From the NCBI GenBank assembly GCA_035293245.1, contig DATDOO010000176.1, forward strand, positions 1 through 17,937: a stretch of 17,937 nucleotides of DNA, read 5' to 3'. The position numbers and the translations under genes were made by a program. The notes beneath the pieces were generated by a model. It was given only the letters and a program-made list of their open reading frames with translations. It was not told where the DNA came from and made no database searches. The stretch is from DATDOO01 sp035293245 (GTDB lineage: Bacteria; Pseudomonadota; Gammaproteobacteria; Methylococcales; Methylococcaceae). Each line of letters opens with the position of its first letter. Position 1 is the first letter of the stretch. This document shows, piece by piece, positions 7,044 through 12,818 of this stretch.

Positions 7044-7733
7044 GTGCGCCGCCAGTTCCGCGCCGTGGTGGTGGATCAGGCCGAACAGGCCTTAAGGGAT
7101 CTGGCGCGCGGCGACTGGCTGGAACACGGTTTGTCGCCCACGGAACGCATGGTGGAAGACGCGGTGAACGTGATGCTGGCGTTGAACGAGATCCACGCGC
7201 GCTGCCGCTGCAACATCGACGTGGAATTCATCGCCGAGGGACAACCGCCGACCAAGACGGTGATGAAGGACGCCGGCTTTTACGCCAGGTACCGGGAATT
7301 GCTGCGTCGGCGCATCGCCCAGGAGCTGAAGGATCTGCAGGAACGCATGGGGCAACTGGACGAGAAGCGGCGCCAGCACCTGGCTTACCGTGAACAACAA
7401 CTGGAATTGGAACGCCAAGCCAAGGAACTCGAACAGCGCGTGGAGGCCGGGACTCTGGACGAGATGCGCGCCAAGCTCCATTTGGAAGAAGAACAGCAAC
7501 GCCTGCAAAGGGAAAGCGAAGTCCGCCGCCACCGGGAAAAATTGCAACAGGAAGCCGACCAGCACAAAGAGACGCAGGACGCGGAAATGGCCATCGCCCA
7601 CCAGCGCCTCGGATCCCTGGATACGCGGGAGGAACACATTCGCCGCGAACTGGACCTGTTGTTCATGGAAAAACAGCGTTTGCTGCTGCAGGAAGAAATC
7701 CGCGGGTTGCGCAAGCACGCCGAAGAGCGGTAA
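7044..7733 (+). CDS. C-terminal coiled-coil part of the amber-split gene
   Basis: From the GTG at 7044 this frame gives 229 residues. It opens with a helical region (RRQFRAVVVDQAEQALRDL) and a small alpha/beta part (about 35-75, NVMLALNEIHARCRCNIDVEF). It then becomes a nearly uninterrupted charged coiled coil of about 150 residues rich in E, Q, R and L. No Shine-Dalgarno precedes the GTG, so independent translation is doubtful. Readthrough of the TAG, reinitiation just after it, or a pseudogene are the options. A stop so early in an otherwise intact frame suggests recent origin or an error. The gene ends 4 nt before the stop of the converging DUF3293 gene. Coiled-coil tails after an SPFH-like domain are typical of flotillin-like scaffolds, but this is inference. 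Confidence 0.65.
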   Translation: MRRQFRAVVVDQAEQALRDLARGDWLEHGLSPTERMVEDAVNVMLALNEIHARCRCNIDVEFIAEGQPPTKTVMKDAGFYARYRELLRRRIAQELKDLQERMGQLDEKRRQHLAYREQQLELERQAKELEQRVEAGTLDEMRAKLHLEEEQQRLQRESEVRRHREKLQQEADQHKETQDAEMAIAHQRLGSLDTREEHIRRELDLLFMEKQRLLLQEEIRGLRKHAEER

Positions 7734-7737
7734 CGCC

Positions 7738-8130
7738 TCACCCGGCCAAATGGACGCGCGGTCGGAAACCGCCGACTTCCACCAAGGCGCGGCGTTCGTC
7801 GCAGAAGCTGACGAACAGCGTGTCTCCGATGACGTAATAGATCGCGTCCTGCCTGTAACGTCGGCCGATGTCGCAGGCGCTTTGAAAACCCAAATCCACG
7901 GCCCAGCCCGGTTCCCCATGCCCGGTCGCCGGCGAATAGCCGGTGAGGCGCCGCATCCAGAGCCTTTGCCGACGCAATTCGGCTTCCAGTCGCCGGTCGG
8001 CGGCCCGATTTTCCGCCTCGGGCCAGCTTTCCCCCGTGGTGGCGTAGGCCGTGACGATGGCAAACTCGGCCGGCCAGTCGTCCCACGCTTCCATGCATTC
8101 AAAGTGCGTCGCGAAATAGGCGGGATTCAC
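7738..8130 (-). CDS. DUF3293 domain protein
   Basis: The 130-aa protein begins with GTG as VNPAYFATHFECMEAW. It matches my recollection of DUF3293: an N-terminal FAIVTAYATTGE...N segment, a mid-region LTGYSPATGHGEPGWAV, and a C-terminal RRYRQDAIYYVIGDTLFVSFC, which resembles the 'F-G-Q-D-A-hydrophobic' part of the family. The molecular function of the family is unknown. The GTG overlaps the carbonic-anhydrase stop as GTGA, so this frame is probably translationally coupled to that gene. The upstream in-frame extension (to 8382) lies inside the carbonic-anhydrase gene and reads as low-complexity R/G/P, so it was discarded. Confidence 0.8.
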   Translation of the reverse strand: MNPAYFATHFECMEAWDDWPAEFAIVTAYATTGESWPEAENRAADRRLEAELRRQRLWMRRLTGYSPATGHGEPGWAVDLGFQSACDIGRRYRQDAIYYVIGDTLFVSFCDERRALVEVGGFRPRVHLAG

Positions 8131-8666
8131 GCGCCTTGCAGGCGGAGGTATGCGTCCTTGAGATGGATGTAATGCTGGGCGGAGTAACGCAGGAACTCCT
8201 TCTCCGGGTCCTTCAGCGGCCGGGCCTGGCGGGCGGGCGCGCCGACGTAAAGGTAGCCCGTCTCCAGACGCTTGCCGGGCGGCACCAAGGCGCCGGCGCC
8301 GATCATGACTTCGTCCTCCACCACCGCGCCGTCCATGACGATGGCGCCGATGCCCACCAGGCAGTAATCGCCCACCGTGCAACCGTGCAGCACCACCTTG
8401 TGGCCCACGGTGACGTTCTTGCCGACTTTCAACGCGAAGCCGCCGGGCGAAAACGGCCCGTCGTGGGTGACGTGCAGGACGCTGCCGTCCTGGATGTTGG
8501 TCCCCGCGCCGATTTCGATGCGCTCGATGTCGCCGCGCAAAACGGCGCCCGGCCAGACGGAGACGTTTTCGCCCAGGCGCACGTCGCCGATCACCACGGC
8601 GCTGTCGTCCACGAAAACCCCCGGCCCGATTTGCGGATGTTTTTCCCCGAATTTGCGGATGCTCAT
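8127..8666 (-). CDS. yrdA: Gamma-class carbonic anhydrase-like protein (YrdA family)
   Basis: The 179-aa protein folds as a left-handed beta helix of hexapeptide repeats (for example IGDVRLGENVSVWPGAVLRGD). Conserved metal-ligand histidines are visible at H65/H68 (LHVTHDG), H89 (VGHK) and H94 (VLHG), as in gamma carbonic anhydrases. Proton-shuttle acidic loops of classic Cam enzymes are not evident, so CO2 hydration activity is uncertain; many YrdA/PaaY proteins are weak enzymes or have other substrates. The ATG at 8666 is chosen because GGGAGGA lies about 10 nt upstream. The longer start at 8738 adds a poor N-terminus. It is cotranscribed with the DUF3293 gene and divergent from lemA. Confidence 0.92.
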   Translation of the reverse strand: MSIRKFGEKHPQIGPGVFVDDSAVVIGDVRLGENVSVWPGAVLRGDIERIEIGAGTNIQDGSVLHVTHDGPFSPGGFALKVGKNVTVGHKVVLHGCTVGDYCLVGIGAIVMDGAVVEDEVMIGAGALVPPGKRLETGYLYVGAPARQARPLKDPEKEFLRYSAQHYIHLKDAYLRLQGA

Positions 8667-8743
8667 GGATTGTGGTCCTCCCTCAAGGTCTGGATTGTCG
8701 ATAAACTTGAAACGCCCGATTACACACACCAAGGACACGCATC

Positions 8744-9319
8744 ATGGCTCTCATTGGCGGTTTCATCTTTCTGGGCGTTCTTGCCCTGCTCGTCCTGTAT
8801 TTCATCGTCGTCTACAACCAGTTGGTGAATCTCAAGCACGCCGTGGCGAAGGCGTGGTCCAACATCGACGTGCTGCTCAAGCAGCGGCACGACGAATTGC
8901 CCAAGCTGGTGGAAACCTGCAAGCAGTATATGAAACACGAGCGGGAAACCCTGGAACAGGTCATGCGCGCCCGGGCCGGGGTGTCCCAGGCGCGGGAAAG
9001 CAGCAACATGGCGGCGCTCGGTGCGGCGGAAACCCAGTTGCGCATGGGCTTGACCCAGCTTTTCGCGGTGGCCGAATCCTACCCGAACCTGAAAGCCGAC
9101 GAATCCTTCCGCAACTTGCAGAACCGCGTCAGCGGGCTGGAAAACGCCATCGCCGACCGGCGCGAATTCTATAACGAAAGCGTCAACAACAATAACGTGC
9201 GCATCGAGCAGTTTCCCGACCTGATCGTCGCCCGCCTGTTCGCTTTCCAGCCTTTCGAACTCCTGGAATTCAGCGAGGAAGAGAAACGCGACGTGGACGT
9301 GAAGGCGCTGTTCAGCTAA
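8744..9319 (+). CDS. lemA: LemA family membrane protein
   Basis: The 191-aa protein has one N-terminal transmembrane helix (about 5-25) followed by the LemA signature VVYNQLVNLKHAVAKAWSNIDVLLKQRHDELPKLVE, then a helical bundle. The C-terminal half holds the typical FRNLQNRVSGLENAIADRREFYNESVNNNNVRIEQFPDLIVA. Length matches the family (about 185-200 aa). The start is supported by AAGGA upstream. LemA proteins are membrane proteins of unknown biochemical role. In many bacteria the gene is next to one for a GIDE-domain protein, as here, where only 10 nt separate the two. The pair is probably an operon. Confidence 0.94.
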   Translation: MALIGGFIFLGVLALLVLYFIVVYNQLVNLKHAVAKAWSNIDVLLKQRHDELPKLVETCKQYMKHERETLEQVMRARAGVSQARESSNMAALGAAETQLRMGLTQLFAVAESYPNLKADESFRNLQNRVSGLENAIADRREFYNESVNNNNVRIEQFPDLIVARLFAFQPFELLEFSEEEKRDVDVKALFS

Positions 9320-9329
9320 AGGCGGTCCC

Positions 9330-10307
9330 GTGGAAGGCATCGTCTGGGACATGGCGGGCGAAGGGGCGCAGAACGTCGCCGGCCTCGACGCCGGGGAATT
9401 CTGGGTCATTGCGGCACTGCTGACCGCGGCCGTCGCGGGGTTGTTCTACCTGACCTTCCGCAACCTGCGCCGCGCCCGCCTGATCGAGGACACCCCTACC
9501 GCCAAGGTGCGCTCGGCGCCGCAAGGCTATGTGGAACTGGAGGGTTACGCCCGGAGGATGGAGGGAGTCCCGGTTTATGCGCCGCTGACCGGTTCGCCGT
9601 GCGTGTGGTACCGCTACGCAGTCGAGAAGCACTCCTCGAACGGGAAGCGCTCCGAGTGGCGCACGGTGGAATCCGGCGTCAGCGAAGCGATTTTTCACCT
9701 CCAGGACGACACGGGCCTGTGCATCGTCGACCCGGACGGCGCGGATGTCCATCCCTCCGTCCACCAGGTCTGGTACGGCAGTTCGCCGCGCCCGCCTCAC
9801 GGGCCGGGACACGACCACGCGGGTCTTTTCGGACGGGCCATCGGCGCCCTGTTCAGCGGCGGCGATTACCGTTATTCCGAAAATCGCATCCAGAACAACG
9901 ATCCGCTTTACGCGCTGGGCCTGTTCACCAGTTCGGGCGGGGACGAGGCGGGCGCGTCCCTTGCGGTCGAGGTGGGCGACCTGCTGAGACAATGGAAACG
10001 CGATCCGGAAGATTTGCGCCGCCGCTTCGACAAAAACGGCGACGGCCGGATCGATTTGCACGAATGGGAAGCAGCGCGCCAGGCGGCGGAACAAATCGTC
10101 CTGAAGCAGCGCGCCGCCCGTCCGCCGCAACCCGCCGCCAGCGTTCTGAGAAAGCCCGCGACCGGAGGCCAGCCGTACATTCTCGCCGCGACACCGCAGC
10201 ACAAGCTGGCGGGCCGCTACCGCCTGCGCGCTCGTCTCGCCATGCTGGGCTTTCTGCTTTCCGGCGCCGGCCTGGCCTGGTTGCTGGCGGCGCGCTTCGG
10301 CGTATAG
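9330..10307 (+). CDS. GIDE-domain (MULAN-like) membrane protein with an EF-hand
   Basis: The 325-aa protein starts with GTG, preceded by an AAAGGCGG purine stretch. A transmembrane helix (about 24-42) is followed by the basic stretch RNLRRARL. A GIDE-like region follows (about 55-135), recognisable by VPVYAPLTGSPCVWYRYAVEK and later FHLQDDTG. A glycine/histidine-rich loop (HGPGHDHAG, about 156-164) and a C-terminal helix (about 303-321) complete it. Between them lies a canonical EF-hand loop, D234-KNGDGRIDLHE-E245, with Asp/Asn/Asp/Asp/Glu at ligand positions 1, 3, 5, 9 and 12. The basic residues flanking both helices put the middle region in the cytoplasm by the positive-inside rule. GIDE domains are named for the eukaryotic ubiquitin ligase MULAN/MAPL, but no RING finger is present here, so ligase function should not be assumed. 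Confidence 0.8.
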   Translation: MEGIVWDMAGEGAQNVAGLDAGEFWVIAALLTAAVAGLFYLTFRNLRRARLIEDTPTAKVRSAPQGYVELEGYARRMEGVPVYAPLTGSPCVWYRYAVEKHSSNGKRSEWRTVESGVSEAIFHLQDDTGLCIVDPDGADVHPSVHQVWYGSSPRPPHGPGHDHAGLFGRAIGALFSGGDYRYSENRIQNNDPLYALGLFTSSGGDEAGASLAVEVGDLLRQWKRDPEDLRRRFDKNGDGRIDLHEWEAARQAAEQIVLKQRAARPPQPAASVLRKPATGGQPYILAATPQHKLAGRYRLRARLAMLGFLLSGAGLAWLLAARFGV

Positions 10308-10316
10308 CCCCTTGTA

Positions 10317-10331
10317 GTACGCACGGCGTAC
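10317..10331. terminator. Small inverted repeat between converging genes
   Basis: GTACGC-ACG-GCGTAC is a perfect 6-bp inverted repeat in the 55-nt gap between the converging GIDE gene and the 582-aa PilZ-like gene. Neither strand has a T-run after it. It shares the GGCGTACC core with the repeat upstream of the PilZ-like gene, which may or may not be coincidence. Confidence 0.3.
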
Positions 10332-10362
10332 CTTACAGCGCCGTTGGCGAGGCGGTTCGGTT

Positions 10363-12111
10363 TTATGCGATGGGCATTTTGACCTGCACGGAGGTCATGT
10401 TGTCCATCTGGAAATGATCCGCGCGCGCCGTCCATTCGACCGCTCGACGCAAATGCAGGCGCCAGCGGCTGTCGCTGCGCTCCATGAGCAGCCAGTCGCC
10501 GCTGCGGAAGCGTCCGCTCGGCACCAGCAGGCTCGGCGGCTTGTCCAGGTTCTCGTCCGCCGGCAGGAAAATCGCTTTCTCGCCCCGATCGTAGGCGTTG
10601 GCGAAGGCGACGTGCACCAATTCCGGACGACTGCCCAGGTATTCGATCCCGAAGGTCAGGTTGCGCATCCCGGCATAATCCATCCAGCGCACCACGCCGA
10701 TCTGCAAATCGAGGTTGGGCCGGGCCAGGGCGATGATCTCCCCGACGCGCAGGGTGGAGCCTTTTTCATCCCGCCACTCCAGGCAGCAGCCATGGGCGTT
10801 GACGTTGAGCACCGTGGTAGGCTCGACGACCACAGCGATGCCCAATGCCTCGGATTCGCCTTCTTCCGGCCAGATATCCTCCCGGCGGAAGGAATGGTAC
10901 TGCTCGTTCAGAGACGTCTCGATCTCCGCTTCGCTCCGCTCCGCCCGCTCCCCGCTCCGGAAAGCGACCCGCCGGCCGCCGTCGCCCGGCGTTTGCGCGC
11001 CGACCCGCGGAATAACCCAGCCGTCGGTCACCTGCACCGACTGCTGCGCGCGGATGGAATTGGCGGTAGCGTCGCTGCGGAATCGACCTTGCACGGAGTC
11101 GCTCAGCAGCGACAGGATGGATTCCATGCCGACCACTGCGCCGCGCGTATCGTATTGCGCCGGATTGCGCGCCGATTTACGCCGCGCCGGAAGTACCAGC
11201 ACCCGGGCCAGACGCCGCATGCGATACGCGTCCACCGGGCTGATTCCGCCGGCCGCCGCGTCGGTCGTCAATTCGTCGACCAGGGGGCGGGTCAACAGCC
11301 AGTACGGTTCGCTGGGCGTCGGCGTCGTGGGCGTATAGCGACGCGGCGGCGCATCGAACTTGAAATCCAGCACGAAGACGCCATCGACCGGGCCGCGCGG
11401 ATTGGGGTTGGTCGGCGCCAGCTTGGCCAGCCCCTCGTATTGGCCCAGCGCACCATTCAGCCAGTCCAGGTCCTCGCGGCAATAATGGCCAGTCCCCGCC
11501 AGCGACAGCAGCAGGATTCTGCGGAACCGGGATAGGATGGGGAGATTGTCGTTGCGCGCCCCGTTCCGGGAAACGCCGTAGAGTTCCGCCAGGCCGAACA
11601 GCGCGTAGACCGAGCCCCAGAAATGCCGGGGCGGGAGATGGTAAAGGCGGGCGCGGAACTGCTGCGCGTCGTGCCAGGCGGACAGGGCGCGGGCAATGAC
11701 GTGGGTCATCAGGTCGTGGTCGGCCTTGCGGACGTCGGCGCACAACTCGGCCGCCAGCCGCGACCAGGCGCGCGCCAGTTCCAGTTGCAGCCAGTCCGTG
11801 GCGCGCACGGCGTGGCGGAATTCGGTCTCCAGAGGCAGCGTCGCGGCCCGGCACTCCCGCGACGCCCCGGCGGCCAGCGCAATCTCGCGCAAGCGTTCCA
11901 GGGTATCCACACAGCGTTCGGCCTTGACGCCGAAATGAGTCGGCAACTCGTGGAGCACGCCCGCCACCACCATGCCGGAATAGCGCGAACTGGCCAGGGG
12001 CAGTTCGTCCAGCCACTTCCCGGGCGCCTCGCTCTGCTGCGCCGCGTTGAGGCGCGCAACATACTCGGCCACCGGCTGGTTTTGCGTCCAGATATTTTGG
12101 CTGCCTTTCAT
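10363..12111 (-). CDS. PilZ-like domain protein, paralog A (582 aa)
   Basis: The 582-aa protein has a long N-terminal region (about 1-300) opening with WLDELPLA at 33-40. A basic patch PARRKSARNP (about 308-317) and a C-terminal PilZ-like beta domain (about 425-495) follow: TVLNVNAHGCCLEW, LRVGEIIAL, GVVRWMDYAGMRNLTFGIEYLG. In PilZ domains the DxSxxG motif binds c-di-GMP; here it reads NVNAHG (436-441), with Asn at both the Asp and the Ser positions. It is a paralog of the 558-aa gene on the other side of rnpB. Shared blocks include WLDELPLA, the LPPRHFWGSVYALF / RPPKGYWGAVYEYY region, R..LLPALS/ILSRF and the F-R-DIW motif before the PilZ-like part. The start has GGGAGGT five bases before the ATG, inside a hairpin. 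Precise function unknown. Confidence 0.75.
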   Translation of the reverse strand: MKGSQNIWTQNQPVAEYVARLNAAQQSEAPGKWLDELPLASSRYSGMVVAGVLHELPTHFGVKAERCVDTLERLREIALAAGASRECRAATLPLETEFRHAVRATDWLQLELARAWSRLAAELCADVRKADHDLMTHVIARALSAWHDAQQFRARLYHLPPRHFWGSVYALFGLAELYGVSRNGARNDNLPILSRFRRILLLSLAGTGHYCREDLDWLNGALGQYEGLAKLAPTNPNPRGPVDGVFVLDFKFDAPPRRYTPTTPTPSEPYWLLTRPLVDELTTDAAAGGISPVDAYRMRRLARVLVLPARRKSARNPAQYDTRGAVVGMESILSLLSDSVQGRFRSDATANSIRAQQSVQVTDGWVIPRVGAQTPGDGGRRVAFRSGERAERSEAEIETSLNEQYHSFRREDIWPEEGESEALGIAVVVEPTTVLNVNAHGCCLEWRDEKGSTLRVGEIIALARPNLDLQIGVVRWMDYAGMRNLTFGIEYLGSRPELVHVAFANAYDRGEKAIFLPADENLDKPPSLLVPSGRFRSGDWLLMERSDSRWRLHLRRAVEWTARADHFQMDNMTSVQVKMPIA

Positions 12112-12335
12112 GGCGCACCTCCCTGTGCCTGTGCGCCACCCGTCGGGCGGCTACGCCGTGCACAAATTTGCCTGGAGCAAATTTGGACGCGCGAAGCGCG
12201 GGGCGCAGCCCAGGCCGCAGGGATGCGGCGCGCAAATCGGCTTTCCTGCCGATTTGTCATGGCCGTACCTCCCGGTACGCCACCCTTCGGGCACACTTGA
12301 GCGTGTGCAAGTCGTCTTTCCTGCCAATTTGTCAT
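12112..12335 (-). repeat. Tandem leader repeat with RBS-bearing hairpins
   Basis: On the minus strand two imperfect units precede the 582-aa PilZ-like gene: unit 1 at 12335-12261 (75 nt) and unit 2 at 12260-12112 (149 nt). Both start with a near-identical 29-nt block beginning ATGACAAAT. Both end in a block with CCGA-GGGTGGCG, then a hairpin and GGGAGGT, directly before an ATG. The terminal hairpins are CGTACC-GGGA-GGTACG (12279-12264) and GGCGCAC/GTGCGCC (12137-12131 with 12118-12112). Unit 2 also holds palindromes at 12256-12233 (CAAATCGGC/GCCGATTTG) and 12185-12163 (CAAATTTGC/GCAAATTTG). The block looks like a REP- or MITE-type modular element. No protein function is claimed for the small frame running through it. 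Confidence 0.7.
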
Positions 12336-12351
12336 TCGGCACGATCCCAGG

Positions 12352-12382
12352 AAAAAAAGCCGCAGGCGGATGCCCGGCGGCG
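12352..12382 (-). terminator. Rho-independent terminator of rnpB
   Basis: On the minus strand GCCGC (12381-12377) pairs with GCGGC (12363-12359) across a GC-rich loop, followed at once by seven T residues (12358-12352). It lies about 17 nt beyond the rnpB 3' end and should stop transcription before the PilZ-like 582-aa gene, which would then need its own promoter. Confidence 0.75.
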
Positions 12383-12397
12383 AATAACCAGAAAATT

Positions 12398-12770
12398 AGG
12401 TGGAGAGCCGGCCGATAAGCCGGGTTCTGTCGTGGACAGCCATTCCTCTGGGACGCGCGTCGCCGCGCGCCTCGAGCGACCTACCCGGGGGCCATGCGGG
12501 CCGCATGTCTGGGACGAATCCCAACACCCCCCTATTTGGTCTTGCTCCGGGCGGGGTTTACCCTGCCACTGCCGTTGCCGGCAGCGCGGTGCGCTCTTAC
12601 CGCACCATTTCACCCTTACCGGCGCCCGAAGGCGCTTGGGCGGTATATTTTCTGTGGCACTTTCCGTCGGCTCGCGCCGCCCAGGGGTTACCTGGCGCCC
12701 TGCCCTGCGGAGCCCGGACTTTCCTCCCTCCGGTCTTGCAACCGGACAGCGACTGCCTAGCCGGCTCTCC
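12398..12770 (-). ncRNA. rnpB: RNase P RNA, bacterial class A
   Basis: This is the catalytic RNA of ribonuclease P, which removes 5' leaders from pre-tRNAs. It was recognised by eye against E. coli M1 RNA. Reading the minus strand, it has GAGGAAAGTCCGGGCTCC near the 5' end, CCAGGTAACCCCTGGG, GGTAAGGGTGAAATGGTGCG and GGTAAGAGCGCACCGC in the middle. GAGCAAGACCAAATAGGGGG and GGGTAGG follow, and CGACAGAACCCGGCTTATCGG near the 3' end. Helix P1 is a perfect 11-bp pairing of GGAGAGCCGGC (12770-12760) with GCCGGCTCTCC (12412-12402). The length of about 373 nt agrees with E. coli (377 nt). Ends are inferred from P1 and the TATAGT box and may be off by a few bases. In many gammaproteobacteria rnpB follows rsmI, as here, but a PilZ-like gene has come between them. 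Confidence 0.97.
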
Positions 12771-12776
12771 TCCCGA

Positions 12777-12782
12777 ACTATA
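12777..12782 (-). promoter_or_regulatory. rnpB: -10 box of the rnpB promoter
   Basis: TATAGT on the minus strand (five of six matches to TATAAT) lies seven bases before the 5' G of the P1 helix, where a -10 box should be. The spacer region upstream has no good TTGACA match (TGGCTG at 17 nt). The GC-rich bases between the box and the start resemble a stringent-type discriminator. It sits in the 48-nt gap after the 558-aa PilZ-like gene. Confidence 0.65.
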
Positions 12783-12818
12783 GCGGCTTCGCGCCCTTTC
12801 AGCCACAGCAACCGGGGT

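Noticed and set aside
8695..8723. Possible lemA promoter TTGTCG-17-GATTAC
   Set aside because: Only four and three of six bases match the consensus hexamers; not above chance in this region.
12108..12335. 75-aa frame through the leader repeat, ending ATGA on the PilZ-like start
   Set aside because: It is composed of the repeat itself, is Arg-rich, and its ATG has no good ribosome binding site. Kept as a repeat only, although a coupled leader peptide cannot be excluded.
12112..12350. CRISPR-like repeat array
   Set aside because: Only two imperfect units of unequal length, with no uniform spacers and no cas genes nearby.
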